62,889 nucleotides of DNA. Source: Devosia sp. Root635 (GTDB lineage Bacteria > Pseudomonadota > Alphaproteobacteria > Rhizobiales > Devosiaceae). Made by a program: the position numbers and the translations under genes. Below the pieces are notes generated by a model that did no database searches, was not told where the DNA came from, and saw nothing but the letters and a program-made list of their open reading frames with translations. The stretch is taken from contig NZ_LMGZ01000011.1 of the NCBI RefSeq assembly GCF_001427605.1, forward strand, positions 1 through 62,889. Reading direction: 5' to 3'. Below, one piece after another: positions 26,412-35,132 of the stretch (its first letter is position 1; each line of letters starts with the position of its first letter).

Positions 26412-26669
26412 TTATCGCGCGATCACCCTGGCGACAGCAATCACCACGATTGCCCCGATGGTGGCCGTGATAACCTGGCTGACCAGCGCATTGCCGATGG
26501 GCAGCGAGATATTGGCCGCCGACAACAGCCAGCCACCCACGAATGCGCCGATAACGCCGACGATCAGATTGCGCAGCAGCCCGCCGCCACCCAGCACCAG
26601 CCCGGCCAGCCACCCGGCAACCAGTCCAATCCCCAGAAAGATCAGCAGTTCAGTCGTTCCGACACTCAT
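26412..26669 (-). CDS. GlsB/YeaQ/YmgE-type stress membrane protein (copy 2)
   Basis: The 85-residue protein is a paralogue of the next gene downstream (26045-26302): same length and same pattern of three helices, with FLGIGLVAGWLAGLVLGGGG, VGVIGAFVGGWLL and TIGAIVVIAVARVIA. This suggests a tandem duplication. The ATG at 26669 overlaps the stop of the Gfo/Idh gene by 4 bases, so the two are coupled. Confidence 0.8.
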   Translation of the reverse strand: MSVGTTELLIFLGIGLVAGWLAGLVLGGGGLLRNLIVGVIGAFVGGWLLSAANISLPIGNALVSQVITATIGAIVVIAVARVIAR

Positions 26670-27706
26670 TGCAACACCTCCGCGATTTCGACCCATTCGC
26701 CATGGCGCGAGGCCGACAGAATCGTTGCCTGCACCAGCGCCAGCGAATGCAGGTTATCCTCACCCGAGCTGAAACGGGCCGGAATCGCACCGGTCTCGAT
26801 CACCTTGGCGATCGAAGCCAGCGTGCCGGTCCGGTCAGCAAACTCGATCCCTTCGAGCGGAAAGGCCACCGCCTCCCCGTCGCGCTCGCGCAGGCTGAGC
26901 TTGTCCGGCCCGGCCTTGCCCATGAAATGGTCGCGCGAGCTCCAGATGATCTCGCCTTCCGAGCAATCCATGGTCCATTCGCCCGACCACGGCGTCACCG
27001 GGCCGGAACTCATCCAGCTGCCGCGATAGGAGACGATCGTGCCCTTCTCGAATTCCAGCGTCGCCACCCCGATCGGGTGGTGCCCGAACGGGCTGGCCGC
27101 CGGATTCCAGGTGCGGCACGACACCCGCTTGGGATTGTCGTTCAGCACCATGCGCATCAGGTCGAAATGGTGGATCGACATGTCGGCCAGCAGCGGATCG
27201 GGCATGTCCCAATACCGATAGCCCTGGCTCGGCGCATGGCGGCGGAAGTCGATGGAGACCAGGTTCACCGGCCCGAATTTCTGCGCCCCGATCAGCTCGG
27301 CCGCCGCGATGGGCGCCGGCTGGAAGCGATAGTTCTGGCTGACCATCAGCACGCGGTCGTTGGCCTTGGCCAGGTCCACCAGTTCCTTGGCCTGCGCTAT
27401 GGTCGAGGCAAAGGGCTTTTCCACGATGACGTTGAAGCCCAGTTCCAGGCAGCGCTTGACCACCGGATAGTGCGCTTCTGTGCGCAGCGTGCAGATGGCA
27501 AGGTCCGCCTCGACGCCCTGCGCAGCCTCTTCCAGACTCAAAAAGCAGCGCTTCTCCTCGATGCCGAGTTCATCCTGCACCCGCTTGATGGCCTCGGGAC
27601 TGCTGTCCACATAGCCCACCATGTGGATGTTGGGAACTTTGGGGATAACTTCCTTGGTCCAGCTGAATCCCCAGTGTCCGAGTCCGACTTGGATCGCCTT
27701 GACCAT
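26666..27706 (-). CDS. Gfo/Idh/MocA-family oxidoreductase
   Basis: The 346-residue protein has an N-terminal Rossmann domain (QVGLGHWGFSW, residues 6-16) and the family segment VEKPFASTIAQAKELVDLA (EKP motif), followed by an alpha/beta substrate domain with DMSIHHFDLMRM. Members use NAD(P) to oxidise sugars or inositol derivatives; the substrate is unknown. The start is preceded by AAAGGAG. It heads an operon with a GlsB gene. Confidence 0.85.
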   Translation of the reverse strand: MVKAIQVGLGHWGFSWTKEVIPKVPNIHMVGYVDSSPEAIKRVQDELGIEEKRCFLSLEEAAQGVEADLAICTLRTEAHYPVVKRCLELGFNVIVEKPFASTIAQAKELVDLAKANDRVLMVSQNYRFQPAPIAAAELIGAQKFGPVNLVSIDFRRHAPSQGYRYWDMPDPLLADMSIHHFDLMRMVLNDNPKRVSCRTWNPAASPFGHHPIGVATLEFEKGTIVSYRGSWMSSGPVTPWSGEWTMDCSEGEIIWSSRDHFMGKAGPDKLSLRERDGEAVAFPLEGIEFADRTGTLASIAKVIETGAIPARFSSGEDNLHSLALVQATILSASRHGEWVEIAEVLQ

Positions 27707-27728
27707 GTGGATAACTCCTTTTCTTGTT

Positions 27729-27858
27729 CCCCTCCCCCTTTAGGGAGGGGGTAGGGGTGGGGTGTCGCGCTCTCCGCAAGCTCGGTGTTTGCGAAACCTC
27801 CGACACCCCCACCCTAGCCCTCCCCTCAAAGGGGGGGGACCGCTCCGCGCCTGCGGAG
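27729..27858. repeat. Nested inverted repeats before lpdA 3' end
   Basis: GGGAGGGGGTAGGGGTGGGG-type sequence at about 27742-27766 pairs with CGACACCCCCACCCTAGCCC from 27801, with further CCCTCC/GGAGGG hairpins inside, and a short GCTCCGC..GCGGAGC hairpin at 27842-27859. The repeat fills the spacer after lpdA on the minus strand and may stop its transcript. Similar CCCTCCCC/GGGGAGGG units occur near 34811, 39331 and 53630. Confidence 0.6.
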
Positions 27859-27868
27859 CAAACCCCAA

Positions 27869-29308
27869 TCAGATATTCAGCGCCCGCCCATAAGCATCCA
27901 GCACGCTTTCCTTCATCGTCTCGCTCAGCGTCGGATGCGGGAAAATGGTGTGGATCAGCTCTTCCTCGGTGGTTTCGAGGTTCATGGCGATGACGAAGCC
28001 CTGGATCAGTTCGGTGACTTCGGCGCCCACCATGTGCGCCCCCAGCAGCTCCCCGGTCTTTGCATCGAAGATGGTCTTGACCAGTCCATCCGGCTCGCCC
28101 AGCGCGATCGCCTTGCCGTTGCCGACAAACGGGAACCGCCCGACCTTGATCTCGCGCCCGGCTTCCTTGGCCTTGGCTTCGGTCAGGCCGACGCTGGCCA
28201 CCTGCGGTTCGCAATAGGTGCAGCCGGGCACCTTGGTCTTGTCGAGCCCATGCACCTTCATGCCCGCGATCTTCTCGACGGTGATGACGGCCTCATGCTC
28301 GGCCTTGTGCGCCAGCATCGGGGGGCCGGCGACGTCGCCGATGGCCCAGATGCCGTCCACGCTGGTCTTGCCGTAGCCATCGATGACGATAGCCCCGCGC
28401 TCGGTTTTCACCCCGACCGTTTCCAGCCCTAGATTTTCGATATTGCACTGCACGCCGACCGCCGAGATCAGTTTCTCGCCGGAGATCTGCTGCTTGCTCC
28501 CGTCTTTCAGCAGGACATGCGCAAGAATTCCGGAGGCATTCTTGTCGACTTTCTCGACCTTGGCGTCCGTCAATATCTTGATGCCACGCTTCTCCAGCCG
28601 CTTGCGCGCCAGCCCGGCAATCTCGGCATCTTCCACCGGCATGATCTGCGGCAGCAGTTCGATGATGGTCACCTCGGCGCCCATCGAGCGGTAGAACGAG
28701 GCAAACTCCACCCCGATGGCGCCCGACCCCATCACCACCAGCGATTTGGGCATGGCAGCCGGTTTCATCGCCTCGAAATAGGTCCAGATCTTGTCGCCAT
28801 CCGGCTCGATGCCCGGCAGTACGCGCGGCCGCGCGCCGGTGGCGATGATAATGTTCTTGGCCTTGTAGGTCCCCTCGCCCAGCGCATTCTTCGGAGGTGG
28901 CACCTGCGGCTGCTGAATGGCCTTCTTGGTCGGCGCGACCTTGACCTCACCCGGCTTTGATATGACCGCCTCGCCCCAGATGATGTCGACCTTGTTCTTC
29001 TTCATGAGGAACTGGACGCCATTGTTCATCTGCGCGGCAATGGCGCGCGAGCGCTTCACCACCCCGTCGATATCCACGCTGAACTTCTCAACGGTCAGGC
29101 CATAGTCCTTGGCATGGCCCATATGGCCGTAGATTTCGGCCGAGCGGAGCAGTGCCTTGGTCGGAATGCAGCCCCAGTTGGAGCAGATGCCCGCCATATG
29201 CTCGCGCTCGATAATGCCCACCTTCATGCCAAGCTGCGCACCCCTGATAGCCGCAACATAGCCGCCGGGGCCGGCGCCGATGACGAGAAGATCATATTGG
29301 TCAGCCAT
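27869..29308 (-). CDS. lpdA: Dihydrolipoyl dehydrogenase (E3)
   Basis: FAD enzyme that reoxidises dihydrolipoyl groups with NAD. The 479-residue protein has the FAD motif VIGAGPGGYVAA (9-20), the redox disulfide ICSNWGCIPTK (Cys42 and Cys47), the NAD-binding GSGAIGVEFAS and the C-terminal HPTLSETM with the catalytic His-Glu pair. Last gene of the pdh operon, with an SGNH hydrolase gene between it and pdhC, so it probably serves PDH. Confidence 0.95.
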   Translation of the reverse strand: MADQYDLLVIGAGPGGYVAAIRGAQLGMKVGIIEREHMAGICSNWGCIPTKALLRSAEIYGHMGHAKDYGLTVEKFSVDIDGVVKRSRAIAAQMNNGVQFLMKKNKVDIIWGEAVISKPGEVKVAPTKKAIQQPQVPPPKNALGEGTYKAKNIIIATGARPRVLPGIEPDGDKIWTYFEAMKPAAMPKSLVVMGSGAIGVEFASFYRSMGAEVTIIELLPQIMPVEDAEIAGLARKRLEKRGIKILTDAKVEKVDKNASGILAHVLLKDGSKQQISGEKLISAVGVQCNIENLGLETVGVKTERGAIVIDGYGKTSVDGIWAIGDVAGPPMLAHKAEHEAVITVEKIAGMKVHGLDKTKVPGCTYCEPQVASVGLTEAKAKEAGREIKVGRFPFVGNGKAIALGEPDGLVKTIFDAKTGELLGAHMVGAEVTELIQGFVIAMNLETTEEELIHTIFPHPTLSETMKESVLDAYGRALNI

Positions 29309-29335
29309 TTGGGCCTCCAGAAAGTCGATTGGCTC

Positions 29336-29986
29336 TCAGAGCGAGAGCATGGATTTGACGACCGGCACGAGCCCCTCGCCGATCGCGCGTGTATTGGCCG
29401 CGTCGAGATGGATGCCGTCGCGCGGGTCAGGTTGCGCGACCGTCGAGGCATCGAAGAAGCCGGTATTCCATTCCTGCGCCCGGCGCGCATAGTGCTGCGC
29501 CAGTTCGCCCGCCTGTAGCAAAGCGTGATCCAGACCGCCAAAATGCCCCATCATGTCCGAATTTTCGGTGGCACAGACCAGCGGCGGCGCCACCAGCAGG
29601 ACTTCCGGCACCGGCTCGTTGAGCATGGTGAAATGCCCGCGCACGATCTGCACCAGCCGGCGCATGCCATAGGACGCGGTCAGCGCATTGCCGTTGACGG
29701 CAGGCTTGAGGTCATTGGTGCCCAGCATGATGATAACCAGGTCGAGCGGCGCGTGGCTGGCCAGCAGCGTCGGCAGGATGCGGGCGCCGTTGCGGTCGGC
29801 ATCGGCGGTCCAGTCGTCGAAGGCAGTCGTGCGACCGCCCAGCCCCTCGGCAATCACCCGCACCTTGCCGCCCAGCCCCTGCTCGAGCACAGTCGGCCAG
29901 CGGTCCTCATAGGCATGCCGCGGCCCGCCGGGCTGCGGATTGGAACCAAAGGTCAGGCTGTCGCCATAGGCCAGGATGGTTTTCAT
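29336..29986 (-). CDS. SGNH/GDSL-family hydrolase (arylesterase-like)
   Basis: The 216-residue protein has block I ILAYGDSLTFG (4-14) with the nucleophilic Ser, block III MLGTNDLK, and the C-terminal DGIHLDAANTRAIG with the Asp-His pair. No signal peptide is seen. It is close to TesA/arylesterase types acting on short acyl or aryl esters. It lies between pdhC (13 bases) and lpdA (27 bases) in the PDH operon; the reason is unclear. Confidence 0.85.
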   Translation of the reverse strand: MKTILAYGDSLTFGSNPQPGGPRHAYEDRWPTVLEQGLGGKVRVIAEGLGGRTTAFDDWTADADRNGARILPTLLASHAPLDLVIIMLGTNDLKPAVNGNALTASYGMRRLVQIVRGHFTMLNEPVPEVLLVAPPLVCATENSDMMGHFGGLDHALLQAGELAQHYARRAQEWNTGFFDASTVAQPDPRDGIHLDAANTRAIGEGLVPVVKSMLSL

Positions 29987-29999
29987 GGCGCGATGACTC

Positions 30000-31406
30000 C
30001 TAAGCCAGCATCATGACCGGGTTTTCGATGAGGCCCTTGAACACGCCGAGCACTTCCGCACCCAATGCACCATCGACGGCGCGGTGATCGCAGCTGAGCG
30101 TGCAGCTCATGAACTGGCCGATCTTGATCTCGCCCTTGTCGGCATAGACGCGTTCTTCGCCCACGCCCACCGCCAGGATCGTGCCATGCGGCGGGTTGAT
30201 GACGGCGCCGAATTCCTTGATGCCGAACATGCCCAGGTTGGACACCGACGAGGCCCCGCCCTGATATTCGTGCGGCGCCAGCTTCTTGCCGCGCGCCCGC
30301 GTTGCCAGGTCCTTCACCTCTTCGGAGATTTCCCGCAGCGTCTTGGTATCGCAGCTCTTGACCACCGGGGTAAACAGCCCGCCGGGCACCGCCACGGCAA
30401 CCGCCACGTCCGAACGCTTGTGATAGAGGATGGAGTCGACCGCCCAGGTCGCATTGGCCAGCGGCACGCGCTGCAACGCCACCGCCCAGGCTTTCATCAC
30501 GAAATCATTGACCGAAAGCTTGTAGCCCGGCTTACCGTCCTTGCCCTTGGGAGCCTGAGCATTGATCTGCTCGCGCGCCGCCAGCAGCGCATCGATCTTG
30601 CAGTCCACCGTCAGGTAGAAATGCGGCACCGTCTGCTTGCTCTCGGTCAGCCGCGCCGCGACAACCTTGCGCATGCCATCATTCGGCACCAGCTCGTAGC
30701 TGCCCTCGGAATAGAGCGCCAGCACCTGCGCCTTGGTCATGCCGCTGGCCGGAGCAGCGGGCGCAGCGGCCGGGGCAGACGCCGCCGCCTTGAGCGGGGT
30801 CTTGCCCGACTTGGCCGCTTCCACGTCCGACTTCACCACGCGCCCCTTGGGGCCCGAACCGGAAATGGCCGAAACATCGATCCCGGCCTCCTTCGCCAGG
30901 CGTCGGGCCAATGGCGAAGCGAACACCTTGCCGCCTTCGGATTTGGAAGGTGCGCTGGCGCCTGCATTGCTGTTGGCAACTTTGGACTGAGCCGCTGCCA
31001 TGTCCTGGGTGAACCGCTGTTCGAAATTGGCGCGATCGATGCTTGGATTCGCCTGCGTGGCAGTATTCTCGCGCGTTGTCGCGCCGGCATCGGCCTTGGG
31101 CGGTTCCGCCTTTGCAGCGGGTGCCGGAGCGGCCTTGGGCGCCGCCACTGCATCGGCGCTTTCGCCTTCCTGCAGCAGCACGGCGATGACGGCATTGACC
31201 TTCACATTGTCAGTGCCCTCGGCGACCATGATCTTGCCGATCTTGCCCTCGTCCACGGCCTCGACTTCCATCGTGGCCTTGTCGGTCTCGATCTCGGCAA
31301 TCACGTCACCGGAGGAGACACTGTCGCCTTCCTTGACATGCCATTTGGCAAGCTTGCCCTCTTCCATCGTCGGAGAGAGCGCCGGCATGGTGATATCGAT
31401 TGGCAT
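30000..31406 (-). CDS. pdhC: PDH E2, dihydrolipoamide acetyltransferase
   Basis: Core of the pyruvate dehydrogenase complex; transfers acetyl from lipoyl to CoA. The 468-residue protein has one lipoyl domain (1-80, lipoyl Lys43 in ETDKATME), an Ala/Pro-rich linker, a peripheral-subunit-binding domain (FASPLARRLAKEAGID), a second linker and the catalytic domain ending with the active-site CDHRAVDGALGAE. Lies 11 bases after pdhB. Confidence 0.95.
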   Translation of the reverse strand: MPIDITMPALSPTMEEGKLAKWHVKEGDSVSSGDVIAEIETDKATMEVEAVDEGKIGKIMVAEGTDNVKVNAVIAVLLQEGESADAVAAPKAAPAPAAKAEPPKADAGATTRENTATQANPSIDRANFEQRFTQDMAAAQSKVANSNAGASAPSKSEGGKVFASPLARRLAKEAGIDVSAISGSGPKGRVVKSDVEAAKSGKTPLKAAASAPAAAPAAPASGMTKAQVLALYSEGSYELVPNDGMRKVVAARLTESKQTVPHFYLTVDCKIDALLAAREQINAQAPKGKDGKPGYKLSVNDFVMKAWAVALQRVPLANATWAVDSILYHKRSDVAVAVAVPGGLFTPVVKSCDTKTLREISEEVKDLATRARGKKLAPHEYQGGASSVSNLGMFGIKEFGAVINPPHGTILAVGVGEERVYADKGEIKIGQFMSCTLSCDHRAVDGALGAEVLGVFKGLIENPVMMLA

Positions 31407-31417
31407 CCCGGTTCTCC

Positions 31418-32806
31418 TTACGAGCGGTAGGTCACGGCGTTGACCGCCGCGATCACTTCATCGACGTTCGGCAGCGCCAGCTTTTCAAGGTTGGCGGCAT
31501 AGGGCATGGGCACGTCCTTGCCGGTGACGCGCATGACAGGAGCATCGAGATAGTCGAAGGCCTGTTCCATGACGCGAGCCGAGATTTCGGCGCCGATACC
31601 GCCCTGCGGCCAGCCCTCTTCCACCGTTACCAGCCGCCCGGTCTTCTTGACCGATTCGATCACCGTGTCGCTGTCGAGCGGCCGCAGGGTGCGCAGGTCG
31701 ATCAGTTCCACATCGACCCCGGCCGCCACCAGCTTCTCGGTGGCCTGCGTCGCATAGCGCATGCCCATCGAGAAGGAGACGATAGTGACGTCCGCCCCCT
31801 TGCGGGCAATGCGGGCCTTGCCGATCGGCAGCAGGAAGTCGTCGACCTTGGGCACCAGGCCCGTCGAGCCGTAGAGAATTTCGTTTTCGAGGAACACCAC
31901 CGGGTTCGGCGAGCGGATGGCCGCTTTCAGCAGTCCCTTGGCGTCGGCCGCGCTATAGGGCGCGATGACCGTCAGGCCCGGCACATGGCTGTACCAGGCC
32001 GAATAGTCCTGGCTGTGCTGGGCGCCGACGCGGGCGGCCGCGCCGTTGGGGCCACGGAACACCATCGGCGCCTTCACCTGCCCGCCCGACATATAAAGCT
32101 GCTTGGCGGCCGAATTGATGATCTGGTCGATGGCCTGCATGGCAAAGTTCCAGGTCATGAATTCGACGATCGGCTTGAGCCCCGCAAAGGCCGCGCCCAC
32201 TGCGAGGCCGGCAAAGCCATGCTCGGTGATCGGCGTATCGATAATGCGTTCGGGCCCGAATTCCTGCAGCAGGTTCTGGGTGATCTTGTAGGCGCCCTGG
32301 TATTCGGCCACCTCCTCGCCCATGACGAACACATCCTTGTCGCGGCGCAATTCCTCGGCCATGGCCTCGTTCAGCGCCTGGCGAACCGTCATTTCGACCA
32401 TTTCCACGCCTTCGGGCAGGTCCGGGTCGCTTTGGGCCTCGAACTTCGGTGCGGCGGGCACGGCAGCGGCCGACGGCGTAGCCTCTGCGGCCTTTTCGGC
32501 AGTTACCACAGGAGCCTCGGCCGGTTCCGGCGCCGTCTTGGCGGCCGGCGCGGCCGCGGCCGTTTCACCCTCAGCCAGCACCAGCGCGATAGGCGTATTG
32601 ACCTTCACGCCTTCCGTGCCTTCCTCGACCAGCAATTCCTTGACCACGCCCTCATCGACCGACTCGACTTCCATCGTCGCCTTGTCGGTCTCGATCTCGG
32701 CCAGCACATCGCCGGATTTGACACTGTCGCCGACCTTGACCAGCCACTTGCTCAGCTTGCCCTCTTCCATGGTGGGCGACAGCGCGGGCATCAGGATTTG
32801 GGGCAT
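31418..32806 (-). CDS. pdhB: PDH E1 beta subunit with N-terminal lipoyl domain
   Basis: The 462-residue protein joins a lipoyl domain (1-80, lipoyl Lys42 in ETDKATME), an Ala/Pro-rich linker, and a full E1-beta transketolase-like domain ([45 protein letters not shown]). This extra lipoyl domain on E1-beta is typical of Alphaproteobacteria. The ATG at 32806 starts the lipoyl motif and follows the upstream stop by one base. Confidence 0.95.
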   Translation of the reverse strand: MPQILMPALSPTMEEGKLSKWLVKVGDSVKSGDVLAEIETDKATMEVESVDEGVVKELLVEEGTEGVKVNTPIALVLAEGETAAAAPAAKTAPEPAEAPVVTAEKAAEATPSAAAVPAAPKFEAQSDPDLPEGVEMVEMTVRQALNEAMAEELRRDKDVFVMGEEVAEYQGAYKITQNLLQEFGPERIIDTPITEHGFAGLAVGAAFAGLKPIVEFMTWNFAMQAIDQIINSAAKQLYMSGGQVKAPMVFRGPNGAAARVGAQHSQDYSAWYSHVPGLTVIAPYSAADAKGLLKAAIRSPNPVVFLENEILYGSTGLVPKVDDFLLPIGKARIARKGADVTIVSFSMGMRYATQATEKLVAAGVDVELIDLRTLRPLDSDTVIESVKKTGRLVTVEEGWPQGGIGAEISARVMEQAFDYLDAPVMRVTGKDVPMPYAANLEKLALPNVDEVIAAVNAVTYRS

Positions 32807-32807
32807 A

Positions 32808-33206
32808 TCAGCTCTCCAGCATTTCTTGGGCGCCGGGCATGGTGGCCACGCGGCGAAGGTCGGTATTGAAGGCAAATTCGGCGGGAATGACGCGCGGGTC
32901 GTTGATGAGTTCAGCCGCAGCGCTGGCCGGAGCCGGCGCCTGGTTGATCGTCCATCCGCTCAGGATCAGCCCCAGCAGCAGGAAGATGACGAAGGCGACG
33001 ACGGCGCGCTTGTAGATATTGAGCTTCTGCGCCGCCGCCGGACCGGCCTTCTGCTCGAGCTGGCGGAATTTCCACCAGCCCAGCGGCATGAAGCCGGCAA
33101 GGTTTTCGCCGGCAGGCGCCACGCGGACGATGGCAACGGCCTGCATGACCGCCACGATCCCGCACAGGACCGCAAAAAGCACGATGACACCGAGCAGGAT
33201 GCTCAT
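32808..33206 (-). CDS. Unknown two-helix membrane protein within the pdh operon
   Basis: I do not recognise this 132-residue protein. It has a hydrophobic helix at residues 3-29, a loop with [18 protein letters not shown], a second helix at about 67-86 ([17 protein letters not shown]), and a C-terminal tail of some 45 residues with [17 protein letters not shown]. The gene is 8 bases after pdhA and 1 base before pdhB, so it must be co-expressed with PDH. It could tether or stabilise the complex at the membrane; that is a guess. Confidence 0.75.
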   Translation of the reverse strand: MSILLGVIVLFAVLCGIVAVMQAVAIVRVAPAGENLAGFMPLGWWKFRQLEQKAGPAAAQKLNIYKRAVVAFVIFLLLGLILSGWTINQAPAPASAAAELINDPRVIPAEFAFNTDLRRVATMPGAQEMLES

Positions 33207-33214
33207 CTATCGCC

Positions 33215-34234
33215 TCAGGCGCTGATGGTGATATCGGTCCAGAGCTCGGACGCATCCGGCTCCGGGTCGTTGGTGGCGAAGTCGGCGGCCTCGGTGACGA
33301 TGGCGCGGATATCGTTCTCGATCTTCTTGAGGTCTTCCTCGGTCTGGAAGCCGCCCTCGATCAGTCTTGCCTTGACCTGCTCGATGGCGTCGCGCTCCTG
33401 CCGGTACTTGGTCACTTCGTCCTTGGAGCGATACTTCGCCGGGTCGGACATCGAGTGGCCGCGATAGCGATACGTCAGCATTTCGAGGATGAACGGGCCC
33501 TTGCCCGAACGGGCATGCTCGATAGCGCGCCTGGCGGCATCATAGACCATGCGCACGTCCATGCCGTCGACCTGCTCGCCCGGAATGTCGAACGAGGCGC
33601 CGCGCATGGAAAAATCGGTGGTCGCCGCGGCCCGCTCGATCGAGGTGCCCATGGCATATTTGTTGTTTTCGATAATGAACACGACCGGCAGCTTCCACAG
33701 CTTGGCCATGTTGAAGGTCTCGTAGACCTGGCCCTGGTTGGCCGCGCCGTCGCCGAAATAGGCGATCGAGACCGAGCCGTCGCCCTTGTATTTGGCGGCG
33801 AAGGCGAGCCCTGCCCCCAGCGAAACCTGGGCGCCGACAATGCCGTTGCCGCCATAGAATTTGTGCTCGTTGCTGAACATGTGCATCGAGCCGCCCTTGC
33901 CGCCGCTGAGGCCGCCCTGGCGCCCGGTCAGCTCGGCCATCACGCCCTTGGGGTCGAGCCCCATGACCAGCATGTGGCCGTGGTCGCGATAGCCGGTGAT
34001 CTGGGCATCCTTGCCCTTTTCGCTGGCCATGGTGATGCCGGTGACCACGGCTTCCTGCCCGATATAAAGGTGGCAGAACCCGCCGATCAGGCCCATGCCA
34101 TACATCTGGCCGGCCTTTTCCTCGAAACGCCGGATCAGCAGCATTTCGCGATAGGCTTCAAGATCCTGTTCGGCGGTGAATTGGGGTACGTTGGATTGCG
34201 TCTTGGCCTTGGTGGCCACAGCCTTACGCGCCAT
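33215..34234 (-). CDS. pdhA: PDH E1 alpha subunit
   Basis: Thiamine-diphosphate subunit that decarboxylates pyruvate. The 339-residue protein has RRFEEKAGQMYGMGLIGGFC near the N-terminus, the ThDP motif GDGAANQGQVYE ending in IIENN, and the phosphorylation-loop-like region YRYRGHSMSDPAKYRS. The ATG at 34234 (MARKAVATKA) matches family starts. First gene of the pdh operon. Confidence 0.96.
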   Translation of the reverse strand: MARKAVATKAKTQSNVPQFTAEQDLEAYREMLLIRRFEEKAGQMYGMGLIGGFCHLYIGQEAVVTGITMASEKGKDAQITGYRDHGHMLVMGLDPKGVMAELTGRQGGLSGGKGGSMHMFSNEHKFYGGNGIVGAQVSLGAGLAFAAKYKGDGSVSIAYFGDGAANQGQVYETFNMAKLWKLPVVFIIENNKYAMGTSIERAAATTDFSMRGASFDIPGEQVDGMDVRMVYDAARRAIEHARSGKGPFILEMLTYRYRGHSMSDPAKYRSKDEVTKYRQERDAIEQVKARLIEGGFQTEEDLKKIENDIRAIVTEAADFATNDPEPDASELWTDITISA

Positions 34235-34350
34235 GAGGGAACGCTCCGCATCGAAATGGATTTGCCGCTTGGCCCGATCTGGCCACACTTGCGCATCATA
34301 GTGCAAGCAACAGACAGAACGCAATGCTCACGGCGGCGTATGAATTTCAG

Positions 34351-34749
34351 CTAGAGCGTTGAATCGGCTTGGATAAGCCGGATTAACTCGTCTGTAGCTA
34401 ATTCTTCGAATTTACCTGAAAGTGGTTTACCTGAATTGGGGTCGACCATGACGATGATATCGTCCGCATTGGCCATGTTCAGCAGGGCCCGCGCCCGCTC
34501 GGTGACGATATCGGGGTCCAGCCGCCGCGTATCCATCAGCGTGGCGCGGTGTCGATAGACGTCAATCTCGGCCTGCAGCGCTGCCGACTTGGCCTTGAGC
34601 TGGTCGATATCGAGCAGGATTTGCGTCCGGTTCTCGATGCCGAACTGTCCGCTGATGGCGGAATAACCAAGATAGCCTTGGAACCCCAGCAACGCCACGG
34701 TCAACGCCAGCGGGCGCCAGAGTGCAGGACGTTTGAGACGGGTGGGCAT
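34351..34749 (-). CDS. FtsB/DivIC-like septum formation initiator protein
   Basis: The 132-residue protein has a short cytoplasmic N-terminus, one membrane helix (about 12-32, LALTVALLGFQGYLGYSAI) and a coiled-coil (RTQILLDIDQLKAKSAALQA), followed by ERARALLNMANADDIIV, as in FtsB-type divisome proteins. It is transcribed towards pdhA but 116 bases before it, the usual alphaproteobacterial place between eno/maeB-type genes and pdhA. Confidence 0.83.
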   Translation of the reverse strand: MPTRLKRPALWRPLALTVALLGFQGYLGYSAISGQFGIENRTQILLDIDQLKAKSAALQAEIDVYRHRATLMDTRRLDPDIVTERARALLNMANADDIIVMVDPNSGKPLSGKFEELATDELIRLIQADSTL

Positions 34750-34810
34750 GGGCTAACCGGAATTGAACGCAGCCACTATGCCTGACAAGGGTTTAACGGG
34801 GGGTTTCTTA

Positions 34811-34831
34811 CCTCTCCCTTCGGGGGAGAGG
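34811..34831. terminator. Hairpin after the Dabb gene
   Basis: CCTCTCCC and GGGAGAGG pair around a short TTCGG loop, 11 bases after the stop of the minus-strand Dabb gene. There is no clear T-run. It may close the maeB-Dabb transcript or be one of the CCCTCCC-type repeats. Confidence 0.5.
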
Positions 34832-34841
34832 TGAAGAATCC

Positions 34842-35132
34842 TCAAACCGGCACGTAGTCGATCTCCAGGAACCGCGCCACTTCCGGCATCCAGCGATCCT
34901 TCACGAAGGCCACATGATCCGGATGATCGTTATACCGCCCATAGGCCGCCTCATCGACGAATTCCATCGAGAAGCCGAAGGCATAATCGTTCTTCGCACT
35001 CACCTGCCGCAGTTGCTCGAACTTTTCCACGCCTGGAATTTTCGCCAGCACCCTGGCGTCGCGCAGGAATGCCCCCTCCTCTACCGATCCCGCCGCATGC
35101 CGGAGCGAAAACACCACGGTATGGCGGATCAT
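34842..35132 (-). CDS. Dabb-family (stress-responsive A/B barrel) protein
   Basis: The 96-residue protein starts [16 protein letters not shown] and includes YAFGFSMEFVDEAAYGRYNDH and HVAFVKDRW, the ferredoxin-like dimeric alpha-beta-barrel pattern of the Dabb family. The function is not known. Its start overlaps the maeB stop by 4 bases, so it is translationally coupled. Confidence 0.84.
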   Translation of the reverse strand: MIRHTVVFSLRHAAGSVEEGAFLRDARVLAKIPGVEKFEQLRQVSAKNDYAFGFSMEFVDEAAYGRYNDHPDHVAFVKDRWMPEVARFLEIDYVPV

